A stretch of 36,323 bases of DNA. Source: Candidatus Sumerlaeota bacterium (GTDB taxonomy: Bacteria; Sumerlaeota; Sumerlaeia; JAFGJS01). How positions within the stretch are numbered: the stretch's first letter is position 1; every line of letters starts with the position of its first letter. A program made the translations under genes and the position numbers. Below, one piece after another: positions 7,691 through 15,752 of this stretch. The notes beneath the pieces were generated by a model. That model did no database searches and was not told where the DNA came from. It saw only the letters and a program-made list of their open reading frames with translations. The stretch spans positions 1 to 36,323 of the forward strand of contig JAFGJS010000108.1 of NCBI GenBank assembly GCA_016928995.1, in the 5' to 3' direction.

Positions 7691-8722
7691 TTACACCAGG
7701 ATGTCTCCGCCGCCGCGGCCGGCGAGCACGATCTTGCCTTCTTCTTCGAGGCGGCGCGCCACGGCAAGAATCTCTTGCTGCGCCGCTTCCACTTCGGTGA
7801 CGCGCACCGGTCCCATCACTTCCATCTCTTCCCGGATCATCTGCGCCGCGCGTTGCGACACGTTGCCAAGCATCTTGTCCATCATCTCCGGGCTGGCGGT
7901 CTTCAGCGCCAGCGTCAGCGTTTCGTTGCTCACTTCCTTCATCACGTTCTGCATGCCGCGATTATCGAGCGAAAGCAAGTCTTCGAACACGAACATCAGG
8001 TCGCGGATGTTATCGCTGAGCTGCGGATCGATCTCCTCGATGGCGTTGAACACCTGCTGTTTATCCTCTTTATCCAAATGATTGAAGATTTCCGCCACAG
8101 TCTCCAAACCTCCGGCCAGTTCGCCTTTCGAAGTCCCTTGCGAGAGCATCTCCTTGCGGATCACGTTGTTGATCTCGCTGAGGATCGAAGGCGAGATTCG
8201 CTCCAGCGTGGCGAGGCGGATGCAGACGTCGGCGCGCAGCATTTCCGGGATCATGCTCAGAACCTCGGCCGCCGTGCCGGCTTCCATATGCGCCAGCACG
8301 ATGGCGATGGTCTGCGGATGCTCATAACGCAGGAAAGTGGCGACGGACTGGCTGTCGAGCCATTTCAGCGCCTCGATCCCTTCGTTTTGCAGGGACGTCT
8401 CCATCTGTTCGACGATTTTATTCACTTTGTCCTGGGGCAGGGTTTTTTCCAGCAGCGAGCGGATGATTTCGCGGCCCTGGTTTTGCGCGATGCCTTGCGA
8501 ACGCATCAGCTGCTCATAGAATTCCGATTTGACCGTTTCGACCATCTCCGGAGGCACTTCGCGCAGCCGCGCCACGTAGTTCGTGAGCTGCTGCAAGTCC
8601 TCGATGTCCATCCGCCGCAAAATCTCCGAGGCGGTTTTCTCTTCGAGCGAAAGCAGCGCGATCGCCGCTTTTTCCGGTCCGCTTAAAGGACGGTTTCCTG
8701 CTTGAGTTTGGCCTGCCATCAT
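7691..8722 (-). CDS. fliG: Flagellar motor switch protein FliG
   Basis: FliG is the rotor protein that docks on the MS ring and transmits torque and switching. The 343-residue length is standard. The N-terminal FliF-binding domain begins LSGPEKAAIALLSLEEKTASEIL. The middle domain carries the EHPQTIA motif, which contacts FliM, and the C-terminal domain has the charged torque helix region DIRDLMFVFEDLLSLDNRG. Two ATGs (8722, 8719) follow a GAGG site. It lies 60 bases after fliF. Confidence 0.97.
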   Translation of the reverse strand: MMAGQTQAGNRPLSGPEKAAIALLSLEEKTASEILRRMDIEDLQQLTNYVARLREVPPEMVETVKSEFYEQLMRSQGIAQNQGREIIRSLLEKTLPQDKVNKIVEQMETSLQNEGIEALKWLDSQSVATFLRYEHPQTIAIVLAHMEAGTAAEVLSMIPEMLRADVCIRLATLERISPSILSEINNVIRKEMLSQGTSKGELAGGLETVAEIFNHLDKEDKQQVFNAIEEIDPQLSDNIRDLMFVFEDLLSLDNRGMQNVMKEVSNETLTLALKTASPEMMDKMLGNVSQRAAQMIREEMEVMGPVRVTEVEAAQQEILAVARRLEEEGKIVLAGRGGGDILV

Positions 8723-8782
8723 GCACCTCGATATAATCGTTTAGGGCAAGTTGTCATATCTGGGAATCCAGCGTTTAATGTT

Positions 8783-10492
8783 CTATCCGTTCATCCATTT
8801 TTTCAGCAGCTGCACCGCCTTGTCGGGATTGGTCTGGGCGACTCTGCTGATTTCCTGGCTCAGCGTTTCGCTCAACGCGGTTTCCGGTCTGTTTTGCGCT
8901 TGCAGCAGTTTGACCACCGATTCCGGGCTGGCGCCGCTTTCCAATGCGCGGGCGATGTCGAATCCGCCTCCGCCTTCGCCGCCGGCTAAAAGCCGTTCAT
9001 CCTGTTCATCGGAGGACGGCAGCGCCATGCCGCCAGGTCCGTGCGCCGTGCGCGCCGTCACCTGCGGCGGAGCCAGCGCGCGAGCCGCGGGGCGCATCAC
9101 CAGCAGGGCGAAGAGCAATCCGAGAAAGCCGACGATGCCCCATTCCACGGCGTGGCGGATGATCTGGTTGCGCCCTTCGACGTTCAGCGCGGCGATCGCC
9201 ACGGAGTCGGATTGTTCTTCCATGCGGTTGAAGGGGATGAAACTCACGGTGAGCTGATGCCGTTCATTCTCAGCGTCCATATTCGCCGCCGCGCGGATCG
9301 CCGCTTCCAGTTCCTTGCGCTCCGCGTCGCTGCGTTTTTCCAGTTTCCCGGTGGTTTCGCCTGCCTCGCTGGTTTCCGTCATGGTCTTCATCTCGTCGAT
9401 CAACGCGGCGACGCTCAGGCGCGTCAAGGTTCCCACTGGATCCTTCTGGCTGGTTTCGGTCACGGTGACCTCATAGGAGTTTTCCGAAGTGGTGCGGATA
9501 TGGTTGCGGCTGACGGATCCGGCGCCGGCATCATCGGCATCGCCGGCCAGATTCGCGTCCACGCCTGGCACTCCCGCCACGACCGCCTCGCCGGAGCCGA
9601 TTGTTTCCTGGAGGATGCGGCTTTTAATCGGCACTGCGCTGCCTTCCTCCACTTCCCGGCGCCGTGTTTCTTTTTCCGTGAAATTCAATTCTGCCGTCAC
9701 GCGCACGTTGGAATTGCCCTCGCCGATGGTCCGGTCCAGCATGCTTTGAATCTTTTTTTGCAGGTCTTCTTCAAACTCGCGCCGGATTTGCATTTGCAGG
9801 TCCAGCGCGGTCTTGGCGCCTTCCGGTTCGCCGCCCTGCAGCAGGTTCCCCTTGCCGTCCACCACGGTCACATTGTTATCCGTTAATCCGTCCACGGCGT
9901 GGCTGACCAGATGGATGATGCCGCGCACGTTTTTATACGACAGCCGCTCGCCGTCCTTCAAATTGACCACCACGGAGGCCTTGGGCGGATTCTGTTCGCT
10001 GAGAAACGGCGTCGCCTCTGGAATCGAGAGCATCACCTTGGCGCTCTGCACGGGTTCCAATCGCATGATGGTCTTGGCCAGTTCTCCCTGCAGCGCCCGC
10101 AGCTTGTTGGTCTTGATGATTTCGTTGGGAACAAAGGATTGTGTCTCGTTCATCAGATCGTAGCCAGCGATGCCGCCGTTGGGCAGCCCCTCGCCGTTCA
10201 ATCTCAGCCGCACCTCGTCCGCGCGGTTGGCCGGCACGGAGAGCACGGTCTGATTCGCGGCCCAGCGCGGCTCGATGCTCATCGAGCGCACGATGCTGTC
10301 GATTTTTGACGCGTCCTCCGGGCCTAGCCCGTGATAGATCGCGACGTATTCCGGCGCGCTGGCCTGCATAACCAGGAAGATCAAGCCTGCCAGCGAGATC
10401 AGCAGAGTCAGCGCGGCGATGACGCGCTTGGTCATCGATAACTCGCCATAAACTGATTTAAATTGATCCCCGACTTGTGCGAAGTAACCCAT
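8783..10492 (-). CDS. fliF: Flagellar MS-ring protein FliF
   Basis: FliF forms the inner-membrane MS ring, the base on which the rotor and export gate assemble. From the chosen start it has 569 residues. It shows a first TM helix (about 22-44), then the ring-building motifs YHGLGPEDASKI and GYDLMNETQSFVPNEIIKTN, the AKVMLSIPE segment and a second TM helix near 447-470. The C-terminal tail ends NPDKAVQLLKKWMNG, the FliG-binding region. The ATG at 10492 (MGYFAQVGDQFK) has a GGGGGCG seven bases upstream. A start at 10549 would add 19 residues of no FliF character. It is the first gene of the operon. Confidence 0.96.
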   Translation of the reverse strand: MGYFAQVGDQFKSVYGELSMTKRVIAALTLLISLAGLIFLVMQASAPEYVAIYHGLGPEDASKIDSIVRSMSIEPRWAANQTVLSVPANRADEVRLRLNGEGLPNGGIAGYDLMNETQSFVPNEIIKTNKLRALQGELAKTIMRLEPVQSAKVMLSIPEATPFLSEQNPPKASVVVNLKDGERLSYKNVRGIIHLVSHAVDGLTDNNVTVVDGKGNLLQGGEPEGAKTALDLQMQIRREFEEDLQKKIQSMLDRTIGEGNSNVRVTAELNFTEKETRRREVEEGSAVPIKSRILQETIGSGEAVVAGVPGVDANLAGDADDAGAGSVSRNHIRTTSENSYEVTVTETSQKDPVGTLTRLSVAALIDEMKTMTETSEAGETTGKLEKRSDAERKELEAAIRAAANMDAENERHQLTVSFIPFNRMEEQSDSVAIAALNVEGRNQIIRHAVEWGIVGFLGLLFALLVMRPAARALAPPQVTARTAHGPGGMALPSSDEQDERLLAGGEGGGGFDIARALESGASPESVVKLLQAQNRPETALSETLSQEISRVAQTNPDKAVQLLKKWMNG

Positions 10493-10892
10493 CCCGGTAC
10501 GCCCCCATTGACTATTTAATGACGCAGGCGAATGAAGCGCAAGAGGCATACCTAGCAGAAAGGGTTGGCAATGATTTTATAAGATATGTTATTTCAGCGA
10601 TACACGTATTGGCAAGATTTAGACGGACGTTCGAAATTGTGACGCTTTGGCGGGATGGCATTCAAAAAAATGACGCTCAGCGTGGCAATGATTTAATTGA
10701 AGCTATCGGTGTCTTTCGTTCCGGATTTCTCTTTATCGGGATGTTTTCATTTGAATTCGGGATCGGGATCGAAATGCAGCGGTGATATTTGGATCGATTG
10801 CGATTGCGATCCCGGTATCGATTTCGAAACCGATTGAGATTGATGGTATAATGAGCAGGAAAACTGGTATTGGCGAATCGCAAGGCCGATGG
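10493..10892. other. intergenic region upstream of the flagellar operon, with hexamer repeats
   Basis: About 400 bases lie between fliF and the CYTH gene, which both run on the minus strand. The segment 10753-10846 is built of degenerate phased hexamers (GAATTC, GGGATC, then CGATTG, CGATTG, CGATCC, CGGTAT, CGATTT, CGAAAC, CGATTG). A 12-base direct repeat TGGCAATGATTT occurs at 10566-10577 and 10683-10694. The fliF promoter should lie here, but I found no convincing sigma-28, sigma-54 or sigma-70 match. Confidence 0.55.
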
Positions 10893-11390
10893 CTATGCCT
10901 TTTTTTCCTCTTCACTCCACTCGCTATAAGGATGGCGCGAGAGATTCAGGTTTGCATAGCGCGAATCCTGGGTGATTTCCCGCTCCACATCGATCCATGC
11001 GGGCAGCTGGATCGGATTGTCCATGCTGGGCGTTTCAACTTCAGCGGTGATGAGGCCGTTATTTTTCCCCTCATAGACGTCCAGTTCCCAAATGAATCCA
11101 TCGGAGCCGATGAACTTGTGGCGCGTCTTAATCACCGGCGCCCAGAGCGCCAGACGGCAAAGCATCTCAATGTCGTCCGGCAAGGCGCTTTCGCGTACGG
11201 CTTCAAATTCAAAGCGCTCGCCGGGGGCGAAGAATTTTTTCACGCACAGGACGACGGTTTGGCCATCGATGACGCGAAAGCGAATTTGAGGATCTTCCTG
11301 AAGGTAGCCTTGAATGTAACGCTCTCCGCCGTCGAGCCGGGGCAATCGCTCGCGGTGGACATGAAACTTGCGTTCAATTTCCATGGGCAT
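10893..11390 (-). CDS. CYTH-domain protein (triphosphate tunnel family)
   Basis: This is a cytoplasmic protein of 165 residues with the CYTH signature ExExK at the N-terminus (EIERKF, residues 4-9), as in bacterial NEMA/CYTH triphosphatases and class IV adenylate cyclases. Alternating basic and acidic strands follow (IRFRVIDG, LCVKKFF, RFEFEAV, KTRHKFIG, WELDVYEG, ITAEVETP), matching the eight-strand tunnel that binds triphosphates with metal. The RHKFIG...WELDVYEG...AEVE pattern supports the family strongly. The substrate (tripolyphosphate, ATP or thiamine triphosphate) cannot be read from sequence. ATG at 11390 is favoured over 11384 because GAGG lies eight bases upstream. Confidence 0.85.
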   Translation of the reverse strand: MPMEIERKFHVHRERLPRLDGGERYIQGYLQEDPQIRFRVIDGQTVVLCVKKFFAPGERFEFEAVRESALPDDIEMLCRLALWAPVIKTRHKFIGSDGFIWELDVYEGKNNGLITAEVETPSMDNPIQLPAWIDVEREITQDSRYANLNLSRHPYSEWSEEEKKA

Positions 11391-11458
11391 GATGCGGCCT
11401 CGATGCTGTTGACTTGCATTCTTCGCAGGATGGAACCGATTTTGGCTTATCTGGCGGC

Positions 11459-11484
11459 GGATGGGAAGCTCAATTTTCCCATCC
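11459..11484. other. perfect hairpin in a divergent intergenic region
   Basis: GGATGGGAA (11459-11467) and TTCCCATCC (11476-11484) form a perfect nine-pair stem with an eight-base loop between the divergent CYTH and AMMECR1 genes. No T tract follows. It could be an operator-like palindrome or an RNA hairpin; nothing else supports a function. Confidence 0.4.
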
Positions 11485-11579
11485 GGGAGGCGTAGCGCGA
11501 AGACGCGCCGGATTGAAACTCTGAATCCTCTATAGCAATCGCCGCTTGATTTTCATCTCGCGTTCAGCGACGATTCAAT

Positions 11580-12143
11580 ATGGACTTGGAATTGACGCAA
11601 GAAGAACAGGCGGCGCTGCTGGCACTGGCGCGCCGGACGATCGAGGCGGAAACGTCCGGCGGCCGTCTGGAGGATGCGCTGGAGGACTTCGCGCCTTCGC
11701 CGGCGATGCGGATGATTCTGCCGTGCTTTGTGACGCTGCGAAAACATGGGGAACTGCGCGGATGCATCGGCGGCCTGTCCGCCAATGAGCCGCTGTATGA
11801 AAATGTAGCCTGGATGGCGCAGCGAGCGGCGTTTTTTGATCCGCGCTTCGGACCGGTGCAGGCTGAGGAGACGCCGGAGCTGACGATTGAGATTTCGGTG
11901 CTTTCCGCGCCGCACGCCGTCGAATCATACGAAGACGTTAAACTGGGGCAGCATGGCGTTGTGCTGGAGAAAGGCCCCTGCCGGGCCGTTTATCTGCCGG
12001 ATGTGGCCGAACAATTTGGATGGGATCGCGAGGCGATGCTGAGCCACCTGGCGCGAAAAGCCGGATTGCCGCGGGATGGCTGGCGCGAGGGCGCGTCGTT
12101 TCAGGTCTTCACCACCTTGAAATTCGCGGAACATCGGGATTAG
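11580..12143 (+). CDS. AMMECR1-domain protein (AmmeMemoRadiSam protein A type)
   Basis: The 187-residue protein consists of one AMMECR1 domain. The hallmark LRGCIG loop is present (residues 58-63, in KHGELRGCIGGLSANEPLYE). It is followed by AFFDPRFGPVQAEETPELTIEISVLS and the GVVLEKG...YLPDVAEQFGWDREAMLSHLARKAGLP segment seen throughout the family. In many prokaryotes it is encoded with a Memo protein and a radical-SAM protein as the AmmeMemoRadiSam system, but neither partner is nearby, so this copy stands alone. The biochemical role is unproven. No strong ribosome site precedes the ATG. Confidence 0.9.
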   Translation: MDLELTQEEQAALLALARRTIEAETSGGRLEDALEDFAPSPAMRMILPCFVTLRKHGELRGCIGGLSANEPLYENVAWMAQRAAFFDPRFGPVQAEETPELTIEISVLSAPHAVESYEDVKLGQHGVVLEKGPCRAVYLPDVAEQFGWDREAMLSHLARKAGLPRDGWREGASFQVFTTLKFAEHRD

Positions 12144-12166
12144 CGGTTGATTGGGGTGATGCGAGG

Positions 12167-12961
12167 ATGAAGCTGACAATGATTCGGGGCGTGATCGACC
12201 GCCGGATTTTGATCAATTACCGGGTGAAGCCGGAGGCTCTGCAGGCTTTGCTGCCCGAGCCGTTTGCGCCGCATGTCACGCACGGCTGGGGCATGGCGGG
12301 GATTTGTCTGATCCGTTTGAAGCAGCTGCGTCCGGCGGGCATGCCGGCGATGATTGGTCTGACCTCGGAAAACGCGGCGCATCGCATCGCTGTCGAGTGG
12401 CTGGAGGAGGGCGAGCGGCGCGTCGGCGTGTATATTCCGCGCCGCGACACGTCGTCGCGATTGAACACCTGGGCGGGCGGACGGATTTTTCCTGGCGCGC
12501 ATCGACGGGCGCATTTCCAGGTTCAAGAGAATGAAGCGCGGTTTGATATTTCGATGCGCAGCGACGATGGGGAGGCTTCGTTGCATTTTCGCGGAGCGCT
12601 GGCTCAGGCGATGCCGCCTGGCTCGATGTTCGGCTCCGTGGCGGACGCGGGCGCCTTTTTCGAGCAAGGCTCTCTGGGATATTCGCCGTCATTGTTGCAG
12701 AGCGAGTATGAATCGCTGGAACTGCGCACGGAGCAGTGGCGCTTGCAACCGCTGGCGATGCATGAGACGCGCTCGAGCTACTTCGACGATCCGCAACGCT
12801 TCCCGCCGTGCTCCGTCGAATTCGACTGCGCTTTGATCATGCTGGACGCCGAATGCGCCTGGGCGCGCGGTCAGGCGTTGGATCCTTCCGCCGTGGCCTT
12901 GGTGCGCGCGCCGCGCGCCGTCACGGCGCAATGCCTGGGTCTGAGCGGAACGTGGCGCTGA
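12167..12961 (+). CDS. DUF2071 family protein
   Basis: From the chosen ATG the protein has 264 residues and reads as a DUF2071 (YqjF-like) protein, related in fold to acetoacetate decarboxylase. Visible family traits are an opening INYRVKPEALQALLPEPFAP, a GICLIRLKQLRP strand, VGVYIPRRDTSSRLNTWAGG and a C-terminal domain ending near FDCALIMLDAECAW. No enzymatic function is established. The start is uncertain: ATG at 12167 lies directly after a GAGG, while ATG at 12179 has GAGG at a longer distance; the frame is open further upstream but overlaps the AMMECR1 gene. The gene starts 23 bases after that gene and is probably cotranscribed. Confidence 0.8.
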   Translation: MKLTMIRGVIDRRILINYRVKPEALQALLPEPFAPHVTHGWGMAGICLIRLKQLRPAGMPAMIGLTSENAAHRIAVEWLEEGERRVGVYIPRRDTSSRLNTWAGGRIFPGAHRRAHFQVQENEARFDISMRSDDGEASLHFRGALAQAMPPGSMFGSVADAGAFFEQGSLGYSPSLLQSEYESLELRTEQWRLQPLAMHETRSSYFDDPQRFPPCSVEFDCALIMLDAECAWARGQALDPSAVALVRAPRAVTAQCLGLSGTWR

Positions 12962-13072
12962 GGAACGCGCCGTTTCCTTCCTGCTATAAGCTTGCTTTTT
13001 GCATCCGCCATTTTAGAGTGTTCGTCAGTGTCTTTTGCAAATGCAATCCTTGATGCATGATCCAGTGAGAAG

Positions 13073-15670
13073 ATGAATCCGAATCCCGCTCCATCGATCG
13101 AGCCTGATTTCATCGAACTGCGCGAGGCGCAAGGCCTTTGGGCGCGCAGGTCGCTGAGCGTCATCTATGCGGCGCTGACGGCGTTGATGCTGGCTTGGTG
13201 CGCGGCGTATATCGCCAAGCCGTGCAATTTCCGTTTGCTCAGCTTCGCTTTTTGCGCGGCCGGTCTGATCGTCAGTCTGGTTTCATGGCGACGTTTTGTG
13301 GAGATCGTTCCGATCGTGGCGCCGCTGACGGCAGTGATCCCGGTGAAACTGGGATATGTGAATTATAGTTTGACGCTGCTCATGCTGCTGGGCGGGCTGG
13401 GCGGCATTTTTTTGCGGCTGGCCGCGCGTCCGCGCGTCTTTCGGATGCGTTGTCCGGCGGGACCGCTGTTGTTTACGCTGGCTGGAATGGGGGCGATTTC
13501 CAGCCTGTTTTTCATCTATGATTGCACTGGCGCAAACATCTGGAACTATATGTTGCTGATGAAGCTTGGCGTGACGGATTCAATCACGTTTCAGCAGGAA
13601 CAGCCTGTGCATACCTTCGGAGCCACGCTGGGTTTGCTGGAGATGGCGATTTATTTCCTGCTGGCGCTGCGTTTGGCCCAGAGCGGCTCCGGCCGCCGGC
13701 GCTTGCTGCGAGCGCTGGCCATCGGCGGAGCGCTCGCAGCTGGAATTGGAATGTACCAGTTGATTCGATGGTGGGCGGGCATGGAGAGTTTCAATGTGCG
13801 GTTCGGTCTCTTGCGCGTGTGCGGCCCCTGGCACGATCCGAATGGCTTCGCCAGCCATTTGACGCTTGCCATATTTGCGCTGCCGGCATGGCTTGCGGAT
13901 GCTCCCCGGCGGCGTTGGCTATATTGCGCTCCGCTGATCGCGGCGATGCTCTTCGTCATCTTCGCCACGGGCAGCCGCATTGCTTACGCTGGCATCATCG
14001 CTGGATTGCTGGCTTGGATCGCGATGCATCGTTTGAACTGCGCGGATCGCGCGATGCGGCTATACCGCCATCGCAGGATGCTGTTCGCCGCGGCGGCGTT
14101 GATTGCGTCGGGCGCGATTCTGCTGCTGGCTTACCGTGTTGAACCGCACAACCCCGATTCATTGAAATGGATGTTGTCGCATGGAGCGGAACAGACTCCT
14201 CTCACGGCGCGCCTCAACATTTGGCGTCGCGCATTGCTGCTTTTCGCGCTGGATCCCTGGACGGGCATCGGCTCAGGTCAGCTCTACAGCATGCTGGATC
14301 GCTATTATCAGCCAGGAAGCGTGATCTCACGGATGTTCAATCCGATTCACGAAAACGCGCATAATCAGTTTTTGCAATACATGACGGAATTGGGCGTGTT
14401 TGGCTTCGCGGTTTTCTTGCTGTTGAATCTATATGCCGGGCTGCGCGGAAGCTACGGAGCGTTATGCGCCAAGGGCGCTGCTCGCAACCGCATGGCCTGG
14501 CTGACCGCAGCATGGCTGGGTTTCATAATCACGCTGCTCAGCGGGCATGCCTTGATCCATCGGGAAATGCTGCTGCTGTATGCGGCTCTGCTGGCTCTGC
14601 TGTATGCGCCGCTGCCGGATGCGGCCGCATTGCTCACGAGCGATCCCCGCTTATCGCGCTGGCGCTGGTTTTTTGTATGCGGCGCGCTGTGCGTTTATGC
14701 GGCGCTGCATATATTCAGTAAATCGAACGCGAACTATCGCACTGAATTCATCGCCACAGGTCTTTATGGGCCGGAAAGCGACCGGAGCGGGGACTATGTC
14801 TGGAGCAGTCCGCGCAGCATGATTTTTTTGAAAAAGACCACGCCTTATTTCTGCCTGCAGCTGGCCTGCGAGCGAGCCAGACTGCAAAATCCAATGCCAA
14901 TGACAATCCGTTACGCCGGACTGACGCGTTATTTTGTGCTGACGGATCCATACTGGCATTGGTTGAATTTCAAGCTTCCGCCGGAGAAGATCGGCGAGCG
15001 GATGATGCTTTCGTTGGAATTTGACCAGTTCTGGCGTTCGGCGGATGTTGATCCTGGATCGACGGATCAACGCGCATTGACGATGACACTCTACAACTTG
15101 ATCGCGGATTTAAATATCGATGCGCCGATTCAGCCGCCGGTTCCTGAGCGCTATGTGGTGCGCACAGCAGAGGGCGTGAAGATCGCGGACGCACCTGAAG
15201 AATTACAGGGATTGCCAGAAGAAGTGCGGCGGATGATCGAGGAATACATTCCGCGTCCGAAGTATGGATTCAACCGCTACGCGGAATTTATTGGTTTATC
15301 CGGCCGGCGTCTGGACGAGTCGAATTTCATGCTTTATTATGTGATTCGCGTGAAACAGAAGCCTCCGATGCCGTTAACTATCAATCTAATCGGGCGGGTG
15401 AGAGATGAGCATGTGGCCTTGCTGCCTCCGGGACGCCGTGAGAAAAAATCCGCCGCTTTTTTTCTTAGTCCTGATCCGCCAGGTACGCAATGGGAGACGG
15501 GTGATTTTGTCGTGCTTCAACGGAAAGTCAGCGCCAGTCCGATTCCGTACGAGCTGAGAACCGGCTTCTCCGAAAAGACGTTCGACGCCGCAGGAGATGC
15601 GCAATACAAGGCCGTCGATTATTCATTGGAATTGGGCTGGATCGATTTTTCCACGTTCCCGGTTGAATAA
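13073..15670 (+). CDS. O-antigen ligase-like polytopic membrane protein with extra C-terminal domain
   Basis: The protein has 865 residues. About a dozen hydrophobic helices span residues 25-545. They carry Wzy_C/O-antigen ligase-type features: GSRIAYAGIIAGLLAW near residue 300, the NIWRRALLLFALDPWTGIGSG loop, and NAHNQFLQYMTELGVFGF near residue 430, whose His and downstream helix are typical of ligases and polymerases. This suggests transfer of an undecaprenyl-linked glycan on the periplasmic side. Usual family members have 400-500 residues; here roughly 320 residues of soluble sequence are added (about 549-865), rich in beta-like segments and without a motif I recognise. It ends 82 bases before the chosen start of the hybrid kinase. 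Whether it acts on LPS core, protein or another polymer is unknown. Confidence 0.75.
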   Translation: MNPNPAPSIEPDFIELREAQGLWARRSLSVIYAALTALMLAWCAAYIAKPCNFRLLSFAFCAAGLIVSLVSWRRFVEIVPIVAPLTAVIPVKLGYVNYSLTLLMLLGGLGGIFLRLAARPRVFRMRCPAGPLLFTLAGMGAISSLFFIYDCTGANIWNYMLLMKLGVTDSITFQQEQPVHTFGATLGLLEMAIYFLLALRLAQSGSGRRRLLRALAIGGALAAGIGMYQLIRWWAGMESFNVRFGLLRVCGPWHDPNGFASHLTLAIFALPAWLADAPRRRWLYCAPLIAAMLFVIFATGSRIAYAGIIAGLLAWIAMHRLNCADRAMRLYRHRRMLFAAAALIASGAILLLAYRVEPHNPDSLKWMLSHGAEQTPLTARLNIWRRALLLFALDPWTGIGSGQLYSMLDRYYQPGSVISRMFNPIHENAHNQFLQYMTELGVFGFAVFLLLNLYAGLRGSYGALCAKGAARNRMAWLTAAWLGFIITLLSGHALIHREMLLLYAALLALLYAPLPDAAALLTSDPRLSRWRWFFVCGALCVYAALHIFSKSNANYRTEFIATGLYGPESDRSGDYVWSSPRSMIFLKKTTPYFCLQLACERARLQNPMPMTIRYAGLTRYFVLTDPYWHWLNFKLPPEKIGERMMLSLEFDQFWRSADVDPGSTDQRALTMTLYNLIADLNIDAPIQPPVPERYVVRTAEGVKIADAPEELQGLPEEVRRMIEEYIPRPKYGFNRYAEFIGLSGRRLDESNFMLYYVIRVKQKPPMPLTINLIGRVRDEHVALLPPGRREKKSAAFFLSPDPPGTQWETGDFVVLQRKVSASPIPYELRTGFSEKTFDAAGDAQYKAVDYSLELGWIDFSTFPVE

Positions 15671-15752
15671 CCGTTTCGATTTGCATATTGACTTGCGCGC
15701 GGTTTCTCTGCTTAGCTTTGCAGGCAGGCAAATTCCATTCGTCAAGCGGCGG

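Noticed and set aside
10562-10600. A sigma-54-type promoter (TGGCA plus a downstream GC) near 10566 on either strand
   Set aside because: The GG and GC dinucleotides are not at the required 12-base distance on either strand.
10519-10785. Plus-strand open frame of 88 codons in the spacer upstream of fliF, with an in-frame 12-base repeat encoding GND twice
   Set aside because: There is no ribosome site, the 3' third runs into the hexamer repeat, and the product has no family likeness. It is treated as intergenic.
13522-14142. Alternative-frame open stretch inside the O-antigen-ligase-like gene
   Set aside because: The main frame shows clear TM helices and family motifs, and this one is a low-complexity shadow.
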